DNA of 64,000 nucleotides from positions 622,467 through 686,466 of the forward strand of contig NW_019091417.1 in the NCBI RefSeq assembly GCF_001949145.1, in the 5' to 3' direction. Made by a program: the position numbers and the translations under genes. Below the pieces are notes generated by a model. It ran no database searches. It was not told the origin of the DNA and was given only the letters and a program-made list of their open reading frames with translations. Positions within the stretch are counted from its first letter, which is position 1; every line of letters begins with the position of its first letter. The stretch comes from Acanthaster planci (lineage: Eukaryota; Echinodermata; Asteroidea; Valvatida; Acanthasteridae). Positions 24,796 through 37,379 of the stretch are shown here, piece by piece.

Positions 24796-25990
24796 TAAGT
24801 ACATAAATCCAGCAAACAACAAAGCACTATACAGTCTACAGAGTTAAACTCCAAATATTACAATTTGGCTTTTTTTTTGTTTAGCTTTTAAATTGGCTTA
24901 GAGTCTAGCATATGAAAATTCGAATTCGAGTATATTGCAAGGGTATAGATGGAACTAAAGTTAACTTCCAGATTATGCACTTTTGTCATCCGGGAGGGGG
25001 TTCAGGGGTCACACCTCCCCCGCCCCCAATCTGACACCAAAAAGGAATGAAGAAAAAGTAACGATAATTAAAGTAATAATAAAAAACACAACATACCATG
25101 AGGAACCTTATTTGGACATCAGTAACAACGTAATGCACTACCTATACGTGTCTGTCTGTCGGGCTGTCTGTCTGTTTGCAACAACTGGACAGTTTAGAAC
25201 ACAGTTTGAGTGACCACAAAATAGCACTGCGACATGTACTGGTGGAGAAGATCATATTAATGAGTGTCGCCAGGGAAGAAGCATAACTCCTCCCGGGAAT
25301 GGGTAAAGCACTCGGTACACTGCAAACGTGAATTCGGCAATTCCGAAATATTCCCATGGAAGAATAGCAATTTACAATCTCTTTCCTCTCTTTTCTTCCT
25401 CGATCCTTTTCCTTTATCTTTATTTTTATTTTTCTGCTCACTTTTCCAAGACAGATGCCAATTTAAAAGCGGGCTTTTCCCTTACACTGACGTATATTCG
25501 TAACAATGTATGTTACGTATGGGCAAAATCCTTGCATATTAAAATTAACATCTTCCCGACGCAAAGTACATCTTCACGAGGACCAGTGCCACTGCACCTT
25601 GCCCCTCACCCAGGCGATGCCCAAGATCACGTACTTTCCCTCTCCAATTACTCCCAGTTTATCCCGCTTTGCTTGTGCAGACAATATCCAGTTTTCTCTT
25701 ATATTTTCAAACCACGTGTCGCTGGCCTTTACAAGTTCCTGCCATTCGATAAATTATAAACTTTACTGAGATAACCTAAACTTATAGGCCTATCAATATT
25801 ATGAAGAGGGATCTACAATTATGAAACCACTTAAAAGAAACTACTTCAACTCAATTCCGACTTAGATGCGCTCAATAATGCCAACAAATGGGTCTGTTAT
25901 GATTTCTCTCACAAGTAACTTAACATCAAATCTAAGGTTGATTGTCCAATAAAAAAGGACTGCCTGAGCTCCAACCTCCCAAAACGAAAT
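24796..25990. other. Noncoding stretch
   Basis: A pyrimidine-rich tract lies near 25375-25450 (TTTCCTCTC / TTTATTTTTATTT). The open frames here are compositional, and I see no gene. Confidence 0.3.
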
Positions 25991-26160
25991 TGAAACAACC
26001 CAACAAACAAACAACCCAACAAACACCCCAACACCCCAACAAACAAACAAACAAACAAACAGCCCAACAAACAAACAAACAAACAAACAAACAAACAAAC
26101 AAACACCCCAACAAACAAACAAACAAACAAACAAACAAACACCCCAACAAACAAAAAAAC
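25991..26160. repeat. (CAAA)n microsatellite with CCCAA interruptions
   Basis: Long runs of AAAC units are broken regularly by CACCCCAAC segments. The long open frames on both strands here (FVCL/NKQT repeats) are artefacts of this repeat. Confidence 0.95.
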
Positions 26161-26473
26161 GATGAACAAGACAATTTATCAAAATAAATAAACAAGAACA
26201 ATCAATTATAAAAAGGGAAACCTAAACTAAGCAATGATAAGTGTAATTATATTTTTAATTAGTCCATAACTGAAATAACATATTGATATTAATAATAGTA
26301 CACAGAAACAGTGACAAATTTCAAGACACCACAAATGTCAAGGTGGAGTGATCATGGGCGATGCTGCTTGATCACTAATGAGGAACAATTTCTACATGAA
26401 AGAGTGGCGATTGTTGGCGCTGTTGGAAATGATGTTTCTGCACCTAACGTAGTAAATAACCTTTCATTTTTGA

Positions 26474-29400
26474 CTATGTCTTTACACTGCACTTTTGCAC
26501 GGTTTGTTTTACTTTCGTAATATCTGGCAGGTCAAAGAGACACTCTGAGCTGTACGGAAATCGATGTTTCAGACACTCTCGGATGAAGTCAGTGCCCTCG
26601 TTGTCTTCGTACGCTGGCAACTCCATATGCTTTAATTGTGGTAGATCAGGAAGTATCTTTAGAAGGGCTTCCATTCCAACATTTCCAAACTTATCCTTTC
26701 TTGACAGGAATAATTCTTCAAGCTGCTGACAGCAAGGAAGAACCTCAGCGAAAAATATCAAATCGGAATCGGTCAGCGGCAAATCCATCATATCCAATGA
26801 TTTTAAACAGGACATTTCCTTTAAAAGTCTTATGACTTTGGAGGAGCTTTTACCGAGATTGTTGTTACGAAGAGAGAGAATCTCAAGTGAGCCTTGATAC
26901 TTCAATTGGGTCTCCTCTACCATCGGAAAAGCATCTTCCACGTCACTATCTGATATTTGTGAGAGCTCTTCCTCAGGCTCCTCCTTTACACAGCTGTGAA
27001 TGCTAAGTTCTTTTAGAGATGAGGAATGACGTGACCCCTGAATGACTGAAAGTAAAGCCTTCGCAGTGAGAGCACTGTTCCTGGCAATGGACAGAATCCG
27101 CAGATTTGCTAACTGTGGTAAAGTGCCCCTGGCAAAATGACAGACATCATCCGGGAGCATCCCCACGTCTTTAAGTATCAACACCTCCAGACATTGTAAA
27201 GCAATGAACTGCTCTGCAAGCCTCAGGAAAGCACCTCCGATTCTATTTTCGGATAAATCAACCACTTGCAGTTGGCGTGCTCGGGAGAGAAAGACACTGA
27301 CCCTGTGAAAATCTCCCTCGTGGAGGTTAACCCCCACAAGTTCCAACACCTGGAGGTGTGGACAGGACCAACCAAAGAAGCAACCTGCCAGGAACTGACT
27401 CTTGTAGTACCTTACTGTAAATTTTTGCAATGGCTGCATTTGATGATCTCCTGATGAAACATCAGCTGCCTCCTCATTACCAACAGCTTCATCAACTTCG
27501 CAAGTGCAGTCCCGCTCGCTTATGTTTTCATTGCAGAGCGAAATCTGGCAAAGCTTATCTTGCTTTTGAATGAATCTCTTCAAAAGCCTGGAATCAATCA
27601 TAGGACCCCTTAAGAAAAAACCCTGCAAGAAACTAGCCGGGGGTAATTCCACCATGGGCTTAAACATGGCTGATAAGTTGAGTTTGCCGACCAGCGATAT
27701 ATTGCTGAGAAATGTTGACCGACACATTGCGTCGCCCAAGGCAAAAAGCAAGCTTGTATCAACGCTTGCGGCGGGCCTAAAATCTAACAGGACATCGGTC
27801 ACATTCTCAGCATGTCGCAGTACGTCAACAACCAGTGGGACATTTTTATTAACCCTAAGAATGGTAACATTTTTCACTTCACTTAGGCACGACTGACTTA
27901 CGGAGGGCTGACAGGAACACTTTATCAGAAACTCAAAACCCAACCTGATGTCCCCTCCCCATTTTAAATCGAAGAAGAGGCCATTCTTGAAAATAGGTGC
28001 CATGATGCCGTGCAATGTTTTGGACTGCGCTTCCAAATGCAACCTAAGCAACAAAGTCCCTAATTTCTCCATGCTTCCTTGTCCAACAACGTGTTTAAGG
28101 AGGGACTCTGCAGCATTAACATTTACTCCACAACAAAATCGCAACAGGTACTCAAGACCTATAACGTTTTTCTCATTCACCTGCCCGAGATACCTTTTGA
28201 AGGAACCTTGATCAGACTCAAACAGGCTGGCCCAATAAAAACCAGCAATTGCTTCTTGGAAGGTTTTGTGAAAGAAAGTGACATGCTGGACCACACGAAG
28301 CTTACTACGAACCTTTTCTTGTGACAGCACTCCAATTTTGCAAGACTTTACTACTTTTTTGGAATGTCCAAACTCAGATGCCTCAAAAATGAGTTTCTGC
28401 CCTGGAAGCATAAGTCCGTCAAGTGCTGTTTTTCCCAAATCTTGAACCAGCTGTAATACCTCTTTTGAATACAATTCTTCGTCACCTTGACAAGGATGGT
28501 CGGTTGTCACAAAGTATCGTTTCAGCATGAACATGACTGCCTCTTGGAACAACTCTGTTAGAGTATCTGGTAAGCTATGCTCCCCAGACCAGATAAGACA
28601 AATGAGCAACAACATCATCGGCGATCTCGCCAAATTCTTAAGGCTCTTGGTTGCCATCAAAATACTGCAGAGTTCGGCAGAGTTCTTGGGGTCTTCCCCC
28701 TTGAAAAACTTCTGTACGTATTCCCGAACTCCACTGTCTGAAAAACCACTCGTCTCGACGCGAGTGAAAGAAGGATTGAGCTTGCATAACTTGTCCACCA
28801 TGTGAGGGCGTGTGGTGACAATGACGGTACATCCACGGAGGATCTTGTTGCCGATGATGTCCATGATGTCACCTTCAGTTGGTAGCTGGAACCCCTCTTT
28901 GTCAAACTCATCAGCTCCATCCAAAACAACAAGGACCTCTTGAGGATGGGACTTCAGGTGATTTTCTAGGGAGGTTTGTCTCACCACTGTATCTTTTGCC
29001 AGGATCTGGTCAAATATTGCTTCACCAAAGTCAGGGGCACGCTTCATTTCTCGCACACTTAGGGCAACCAAAAGACTGAATTTAGAGAGAGGTGATCCTG
29101 GTTTCTGAAGTGCCCAGTCGGTGGCGATCTTTGACACGATAGTTGTCTTGCCGCTACCAGCAATACCAGAAAGCAGGATGAATCTGACGGGTTGGCCGTT
29201 ATCATATTCAAGACGAAGCATGTCCTCATAGGAGCTGATGTAACACCGCACCAATCTTCCATCCTTATTCTCTTTGTCTCCAAGGGCCATCTTAACAAAC
29301 ATATCTCGTATCTTTATGACCTCTGAAGACAGCCAGGGAAGCAAAGGAATCACGCTCAGTGTGTCTTTATAGTATCTGATGAACTCATCTCGGCACACGT

Positions 29401-29917
29401 CAAGGTTGAAGTCATCCACACCCGCTATAGGACCTAGATATTTTACGAGAGCAATAAATTAGAAATTCTTAATCATATTGAATGCAGTTAACGTTCATTT
29501 CCCTAATTTAAGTCTTACGATTACCAGTGGACTGTGATGGTCACATAATTTTAAACTTCCTTCGTTTTTTATTTCAGTATAATTAAAAACAGGTATTGGG
29601 GGGGTATAGGACTTACAGTTTTAAATTGAGTTTTGCTAACCTCTCAACGAATCTGCTACATCAGTTCTCCCACATTTGATGAGAGATTCACAGAGAACAT
29701 CCACAGAAATACCATTTCTATTGTAACTCTGATGATCCCATCGCTGCCACCAAATAATCAGCATCTGGAATATCTGCTCCCCTGTTCCTTGATGATCAGC
29801 TTCAATCCGGTAAACCTCATCACTCCTGACACCCAAGTAGGTTGCCAAAGCCTTCCACTCTTTTCCCAGGTTACAGGCAATGTGTCTCAGAGTAGCCTCA
29901 GTCAGAGCCGACTGCAT
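26474..29917 (-). CDS. NLR-B: Death-NACHT-LRR receptor
   Basis: Two exons on the minus strand: 29917-29641 (277 bp, ATG at 29917, directly after an acceptor) and 29433-26474 (TAG at 26474), joined in phase 1 over a 207-bp intron to give about 1078 aa. The Death domain (1-92) has EWKALATYLG and QIFQMLIIWWQRW. The NACHT domain has Walker A GIAGSGKTT, Walker B VLVVLDGADE and sensor VIVTTRPH, nearly identical to NLR-A. The LRR region includes QVVDLSENRIG and ILSLRNNNLG. Between two LRRs sits an acidic insert (KEEPEEELSQISDSDVEDAF) at the position where NLR-C has its 17-aa repeats. A donor at 31002/31001 (CAAG|GTAAGG) could end a 5' UTR exon. Role by family: cytosolic innate immune sensor. It is intact. 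Confidence 0.92.
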
Positions 29918-32900
29918 TCTGGGAAGCCTTTTCTCTTGGTCGGGGAGGGGACAGCTGAATCTTTTAGGAGCTTTAATATACAGTAGTGCGGAGCTAATAT
30001 ACTGTTTGGAACAAAACAAAATATCAACCTTGAAACTAAACAAATTTGATATCAAGAGTGTTTTGGTCACATTTTAAATTAAATACAGCACTATCACAAT
30101 CATCTGCTTAGCACTTCACAAAGTGATTCGATCTTTGTACGTTTGTGACGCAAAGGGCTCCTGGAGGTCGTGGAATCGTCAGTGCACCACCGCCGTGGAC
30201 ACAATGGGGGGGGGGTTCTGTGGCATACCAATACACCAGCTACTTCACCACAAATATTCGCTAAGTGATTCCTGAAACCATAGCAAGACTGCAGCTTCCA
30301 AGGACCCTATGGCGGATTCTGAATTTTACATGGAAGGACAGGGTTTACCTCTATGTTAAACGCGTACCCAATCACACAACTGCTCCTGAACTGCTCAATG
30401 GCCACCGTTTTCTTCCCCCATTTTTTTCTTAGACAGACAAGGGAGATATAAAAGCATCGAAACCGATACCAGAGAGGTGTACGAGATCAGTGATACTCCC
30501 TCGCTATTTTTGCTGGGGATGCTAATGGTAATACTTCACTGAGCACTCGGTATTCATATTTTACTGATTATGACCACCTTGCAGCTCCTCAAAAATAATA
30601 CATGAAATTGTATTTGTTCTACTTCATAATTAAGTTAAACGCGCACTGTAAAATATGACCAAGAATGAAGGACAGGCAAGGCTGTTGGTAGGGGCTATTA
30701 TTGATATGCATGTTTTGCTGGTGACACTTATTTCCTTAAATTTCCCAGCGAGTCAATAATCAAGCGAAAGACACATAACCAGTGACAAGACCATCGGCTG
30801 CACACAGAACACTAACAACACAGTATACATGTACATACATTATATCTTTGTTTTGTTTGTTTCAATCCGGGTTCTTTGTTTCATCTCCCTATTGTTTCCG
30901 TGTAATTTCACTTCATACCAATCGGAAACATCTGTAATGATAAACTCACATTGATACGACCGGAAATATAACGAGTAATCCTTTTTATTAAAAAGCCTTA
31001 CCTTGTTGGTGGTTCGTTAGCCGAGACTATTGGCCAAGTTAACTTTCTCTATTCACTGCCGGCCAGCGCCACAGCATTGCCTTTTTACGGTGCAGGCCTC
31101 TCTCCACACTGAGCAGTCACGTGGTTCATTTTATTATAGTTACCGGAGCAGAGTACAAAGTTCATGCTCAGATAAGCCCGTGACAAAAGTGAGCTCTCTC
31201 AAATGAAATGAATGGCGATGGCGTGTTCGTTCCATTGTCAAGTTTCATAGAATAGCCAAATAATAGAAAGCTTGGTGCGTATACTTTCGTTTTCAGTGAA
31301 CCGCACGATACCAGCCGGCAGGCCTATGCATCACCACTACTATATACCGGTACGCTAGGCAGACTATGGAAATCCAGGCTCACTGCATCGAAAGCAGGAA
31401 ACGATTCAGCAATTGTGGTCTGCAGGAAATGGCCTGATATTATGATTTCAGACTTGAAGGGTGGACGGTTCTTTATATGTCAGACACCGCCTTGATATCA
31501 ATGAAATTCTCTTCACCTAATATTAACCTTTATTTTTGCTAAAAGAGAAGAGGATCAAACCAAAGTAAATATCTCAAACCCAGTTTGACCTCAAGGCCAG
31601 TCTTAAAGTAAAGGCCACCCTCACTCCAAACCAATGTAAACAAAACCAAACAATGAAAAAAAATCATAAACAAGAAAAAGCACAAAGGGTTATTTTATCG
31701 ATCCACTCCAAAATAAACAAGAGAGGGCGTGTTTTTACAAGGCAGCGATTGTCCATAGGGGTGCAACCTGGTAAATAGGCTGGGAATATGTCTGTCGAGC
31801 TTATTTAAAAATATCAATAAAAGTTACACACTCAAAATATTCTATATTAGAGAGTCCTGAGAGCCATGGAATTGGGAAAATGAAGAATTATGGCACTGAA
31901 CCTCTGGCCCGGATTCAGGGCTTCCAATTCTGATCAATTGCGATGCAATCAGGTTCGAATGTGGCACTATTTAGTCGTTTTGCAGAGGCCTGAGATGCTT
32001 TTTCAAGATGGCTGCTTTTCCGGGCAGTGAAATTTCCTTCATTTTAGGGGTTGTCTGCTTTGGGTGAGATTTTCTCAAAAATTCAACCGTCAACCCACTA
32101 AAACTTGAAAGGAAAATGAAGGAGGACATATCGAACACCATTTTGATGTCCAGCTTGGACACCTGTGAGAGTTGTATTTTTAAAATAATTTTGAAATAAA
32201 AGTTTTATTATCGGTGTGTATGGGAATTTATTTACAAGGGTCCTCCCATAGACATCTTAACTTATAACAAGGAAACATCATCACCGTATTCGTGTGTAAA
32301 CATCGTGAAAACTGCACTGTTTTCTTTTCAAGGAATGGGTCACATCACCAGGTTTCTATAGCAAACTGGTGTTTCCTTGTGTTGCTGTTTTTATTTTGAT
32401 GGTTTATCGGTAACGAGATTTTCCAATAAAAATACGTCCAAAGCCATCCAAGTCAAACGATTACCATTTCATAATCCCACGAGGATGCACACCCAGAAGT
32501 TCTCTAGTTAACAAAGAAAAAGCCTAAACCTAGATGGTACAAGTTCTTTTGTTTCCTAAACAGATACTTAAAAAGTGTGTTAGTACCGACGGTAACATAC
32601 CATAATGGACATAAGAATCGTGAAAAATGTTTGCCGTGTAGGCAAACACAAGATATTTCCTTGGCAGTAATTTTTTGGATGGGCACATATTTTTTCTTTG
32701 GCACCGACCAATAATAGAAAGGGGTGTGACAAGACGAGAGCCTGTAGGGGGGTGCTGGTGAACTGTTAATACGTGTCTCATGTAATAATGGTAATCCAGT
32801 GTGGCTGACACTTCTCAACGCAAAATGGAAGCAACAGCGCCAAAAAGAAAACAGTTTTGGGAGGAATTGCCAAGGCTACTAAACTATCCATATTTAGATC

Positions 32901-33219
32901 AGCTTGAGCTTTTCTTAGCAGAAAAAAAAACTTACGTCAAGGGTTTGGGGATGGGCAGCTCCGATCCACTCAAACGCCATTCATGCAACCTGTAAGTTCA
33001 CACCTACAGCCCTGTAGTTACGAGAGATAATGCTTAACTATGTCCAATGTCTAAATACCAACTCTTAGAAAATCTTGCATGTGTATATAAACATCTTGGC
33101 TCGTAAAGATTGCCTCTGGGACTATAAAGAGTCTGGAGGGTCATACAAAGATGCAGCTGTCGTCTTAGACATTGATCAGGAAATAGGCCATAGTCCGCTT
33201 GCCAAGGGTAGCTATGACT
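29918..33219. other. Intergenic stretch between NLR-B and NLR-C
   Basis: Contains the possible NLR-B 5' UTR donor (31002/31001, minus strand) and a G run near 30206-30215. A plus-strand open segment from ATG 32825 encodes about 55 residues including KQFWEELPRLLNYPYLDQLE. It could be an orphan exon or a chance frame, and I do not call it. Nothing else is supported. Confidence 0.3.
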
Positions 33220-36200
33220 TTATACATCAAAGATTAGCTTTGCCCTTTTATCAACGTTGTTCTGTTTTCCCTTAAATCGCTTGACAACCTGAACTACAGC
33301 CTCAATTTGGGGTCGATTAAAATGGTGAAAGTATCTGATAATGCTGTATCGGTGACCATGTTGGAGGCATTCTCGAACCATCTCGGGAGGTTTTCTACCC
33401 CTATCTGGCAGTGAAAGATATTTCAGATCAGGAAGTTCCGGAATCACTCCCAGCAATACTTCGAGACCACGATTTCCCATCTGATTGTTGTCTCCTACAT
33501 GTACAGTTTGTAGTCGTTGACAGTATGGGAGAACCTCAGCTAGACATACTGCGTCTGCATATGTGAGACTCATGCTACTCATGTCCAAGTTCTTCAAGAA
33601 GGGCATATACTTCAGAAGCCTCAGGAATTGTTGTGTCCACTTGCCAAAATAGTTACTACTCAAATCTAAGTTTTCAATGGTGCTTTTAAGTGTTGGATGT
33701 GGTTCATCTGCCAGCACCTGAGGACCGTGTGCTAAATCTTCTGATGAATATGGCTCTTTTGCCAGCATCTGAGGACCTTCTGCTAAAACTTCTGATGAAT
33801 GTGATTCATCTGCCAGCATCTGAGAACCGTCTTCTATACCTTTTAATGAATATGGTTCTTCTGCCACTGTCTGAAGACCGTCTGCTAAATCTACAGATGA
33901 ATGCAGTTCATCTGCAAGCATCTGAGGACCGTCTGCTAAACCTTCCGATGAACGTGATTCATCTACCAGCATCTGAGAACCATCTTTTAAATCCACTGAT
34001 ACATCGGCTTCATCCAAATCAAGGATTGTCAAAACGCACTGCTTGATATCAAGATCTTTTAGCAATGGGCATCTGCACGACCACTGTAAAACTGTGAGCA
34101 AGGCTTCTGCAGTTATTATCACTGGCGAATACTCATAACGGCTCAGGGACAACGCTTGAAGATTAACCAAGCTAGGAATATATCCGGCAAGAGTGATCGC
34201 TTCTTTTGATGTCAAGCCAGTGTCCGTGAGCTTTAGCACTTGAAGTTGATCAAGATGTGGAAACCTCTCCGCAAGGCTCTGGATACCTCGACCAATGTTG
34301 TTCCTTGATAGATCAAGTTCTTTCAGTTTTGGAGATTTCAAGAGAAGACTACTGACATGTTGTATGTCGTCCTCTTGAAGATCATCATCAATCAGTCTGA
34401 GGATTTGAAGCTTTGGATACGATCGATCTAAGCAATATTCATGGGAATCGGATAGTACACACTGTCTCACATCCATCTCTTGAAGTGCCTGGGTTTGAAG
34501 GCCTCCCAAAGCTTCACCCCAAACCTGTCGGTTGTCGACATCGTGCTGCGAACGAAGAGTAATGCAGCGAAGCTCCCCTTGCTTTTCAAGGAATTTCTTT
34601 AGGTATCTTGGATTAACAGCAACCGATTCAAGAGTCAAGTTCTGAAGAGAAGCAGAGTTGTTACTGTTGTATAATCCCTCAAAGACAGTCGATATGTCGT
34701 AATCTACGATAACAGATGGGCCACAGAAGGAGAGGGTTTGAAGTTTCATCTTACTTAGTGCCTTGCCGAGGTCCAACTGCCAGTGATGGATGGCTTCCTC
34801 ATTCTTATAGTCTACAAATGCAATCGTGAGATCTGTAATATTCATTACTCCCTGGAGTAGAATTTCTGTGACGATCGTCGCACTTGCTCCACTAATGGCA
34901 CTCATGGAAACTATCTGTATCTCGTGTAGGAACGACATTCTGGCAGAAGACGCGCATTCAATCAAATATCCGAAGGCTATTCTCTCATCACCTGAACAGT
35001 CAAAGTTGAATATCAGCCTGTATCTATTCATAGGTTTGTCAATGCTGTGCAGTTCCCAGGACTGTGCTTCCAAATGCATCAAAAGCCACAGTCGTTGAAC
35101 CATCCTCTCTTTTTTAGCCTCGAGTGAAATGGGTGTCCAAACTATGCTCTTCGGCAAATGCTCGCTTTCCATTGACATCGATGATTCTGGATTTGTCTTG
35201 GAGAAAACATCAGTGACACAGGTCAGAAGAGACTCAGCTGCTCCGACATTTGCCCCGCAACAAAAACGCAACACATACTCCAAATTGAAGGCATTTTCCT
35301 CATTGAGTAAACGGCGATACCGGTAGAAAGACTCCATGTCTGATTCAAACAGACTAGCCCAGTAAAACCCAGCAATTGCTTCTTGGAGGGTTTTATGGAG
35401 AAAGGTGACATAATGCACTGAACGCAACTTTCTTCGCCGTTTTTCCAGTGATAGAATGCCAAGACTGCATGCTTTGTCTACCATTTCGGCACTTCCAAAT
35501 TCCACCGATTCAAAAATCAGTTTCTGACCAGGAAGCAACAAGCCATCAAGCGCTGGTTTGCCTAATGCCTGCACGAACTGCATTAACTCATGCTCAAGTG
35601 AATCTTCTTTTTCGCAGAGTTTGCCAAATTTCTCAGAGTGTCGTTTCATCATGAAGAAGACTGCTTCCCTGAAAAGTTCCGTTAATGTCTCAGGCAGCTT
35701 GCGTTCATCCGACCAAATGAGACAAATGAGCAACAACATCATGGGTATTCTTGCAAGAGTGTGCAGACTTTTGGATTCCATCAAAACCTGATACAGATCG
35801 GCACGGACCGATGTCTTTTCACCTTTGAAAATCTTCTGAACATATTCCTGAACTCCACTGTCTGAGAAACCACTGGTCTCGATGCGAGTAAAAGCAGGGT
35901 TGAGCTTGCACAGCTTGTCCACCATGTGGGGACGTGTGGTAACAAGGACGGTACATCCACGGAGAATTTTGTTGCTGATAATGTCAATGATGTCACCTTC
36001 AGTTGGCAGCTCGGATCCTTCTTCATTAAACTCATCAGCACCGTCTAACACGATAAGGACTTCTTCAGCATGAGACTTCAAGTAATTTGTTAGAGGGGTG
36101 CGACACATGTTTGTATCTTTCGCAAGAATCTGGTCGAATATTCCCTCACCAAGATCAGGGACGCGCTTCAACTCTCGAACACTCAAAGCAACCAAAAGAC

Positions 36201-37379
36201 TGAATTTGGAGAGCGGTGATTCTGGTTTCTGAAGTGCCCAGTCGGTTGCCATCTTTGACACGATAGTTGTCTTGCCAGTACCGGCAATGCCAGACAGCAA
36301 GATAAATCTGACTGGTTGACCGTTATCATATTCAAGACGAAGCATGTCCTCATAGGAGTTGATGTTACGCACTACCACTCTACCAGCCTTGTTCTCTCTC
36401 TCAATCAGCTTCAGTTTTACATAGATATCACTTATCCTTTTGACCTCTGATGGCAGCCAAGGTATCAGGGGGACTAGACCCATCGTGTCAATGTAGTACT
36501 GGGTAAACTCGGCAAGGCACACATCAAAATTGAAATCTTGCGCGATCAGACCTAGTCACAGAAAATATCAGTTTTGTTAAATCTGATTAATGCTGTGATC
36601 GTCTTTGTGAAAGAAACTTAATCATTCGTTGTCAAAAGAAATTGTGTCTTATAGGAATCAATGGGGAACGATGATACATTTATCGGCTGAATTCAGGCAG
36701 ACTATAAGTAAACACATTTCAACAGTTCCCTTAGAATAATCTTTTTGTTAGCTTGAATTATTTGATTCTGAACTGTTGGAAAAACTCTTGATCGGTTTTT
36801 GTTCCTTCGAAGGGATTGAAATAAATCTTTCCTCCATCCTGCTTCAAGGCAATACACTCTAAAAACGTCTGGTATAACCCTTTTCCGGGTCAAATTATGA
36901 CCCAGAAAGGGTCAAATATGACCCGAAAGGGGATCATATTTTGACCCAGAAAAGGGTCATACCGAATTGGACCCAATTCTGGGTCAATCTGACCCGGACG
37001 TTTTTAGAGTGTACACAAAGCAACGAAGTGACTATTTTAATAAATAAAATCAAGATTTCTTGAGGAAATGGAATTCGTATTTTATACTGAAAATCATCTC
37101 ACCTCTCAATGACTCTGCTGCGTCAAATCTTCCACTTTTCACGAGAGATTCACAAAGAGCAGCAACGGCAATACTATCGCTACCGTCATTCAGATGATCC
37201 CACCGCTGCCACCAAATCATCAACATCTGGAATATCTGCTCTTCTGTACCCCAATGATCAGCTTGAATCCGCTCAACCTCATCTCTTCTAATTCCCAGAT
37301 AGGTGGCTACAGCCTTCCACTCCTCTCCGAGATTCGAAGCCAAAAGTCGCAGTTTTTTCTCAGACAGACAGGATGACAT
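33220..37379 (-). CDS. NLR-C: Death-NACHT-LRR receptor with repeat-expanded LRR region
   Basis: Two exons: 37379-37103 (277 bp, ATG at 37379, after an acceptor ending CTACAG) and 36551-33220, joined in phase 1 over a 551-bp intron that carries a 157-bp MITE. The protein is about 1202 aa, some 125 aa longer than its neighbours. The Death domain (1-92) has EWKAVATYLG and QIFQMLMIWWQRW. NACHT has Walker A GIAGTGKTT, Walker B VLIVLDGADE and sensor VLVTTRPH. The LRRs include LKELDLSRNNIG and IENLDLSSNYFG. At about residues 942-1043 six tandem 17-aa units of the type LADGPQMLADEPHSSE interrupt the LRR array. The extra length over NLR-A and NLR-B is largely this repeat plus a longer segment before the LRRs. 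Role by family: intracellular immune sensor; the function of the insert is unknown. Confidence 0.92.
33700..34005 (-). repeat. Coding minisatellite, six 51-bp units, in the NLR-C LRR region
   Basis: Six consecutive 51-bp units (17 codons each, so the frame is kept) encode variants of a DGPQML-DE-SSE core. Units differ by several substitutions, and the pattern alternates (DGSQMLxDES in units 1 and 4), hinting at amplification of larger blocks. The encoded stretch is acidic, polar and probably disordered or an extended loop. Confidence 0.92.
36855..37011. mobile_element. Short MITE with CACTCTAAAAACGTC ends
   Basis: Terminal inverted repeats CACTCTAAAAACGTC / GACGTTTTTAGAGTG are perfect over 15 bp and flanked by TA on both sides (36853-36854, 37012-37013). 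The 157-bp core is made of repeated GGGTCA/TGACCC motifs, themselves palindromic. It sits inside the NLR-C intron, away from both splice sites. Confidence 0.88.

Noticed and set aside
26040-26150. CRISPR-like array
   Set aside because: The repeats are a simple microsatellite without unique spacers, in a eukaryotic genome.
25862-26201. Long frames on both strands with FVCL or NKQT repeats
   Set aside because: They arise only from the (CAAA)n microsatellite, which stays open in several frames.
29930-30070. Extended N-terminus of NLR-B before the Death domain
   Set aside because: An acceptor lies directly before the ATG at 29917 and the paralogues start at the equivalent position. The upstream frame is intron or UTR.
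32825-32998. Plus-strand ATG frame with KQFWEELPRLLNYPYLDQLE
   Set aside because: Protein-like but short, with no neighbouring exons or splice evidence. Left uncalled.
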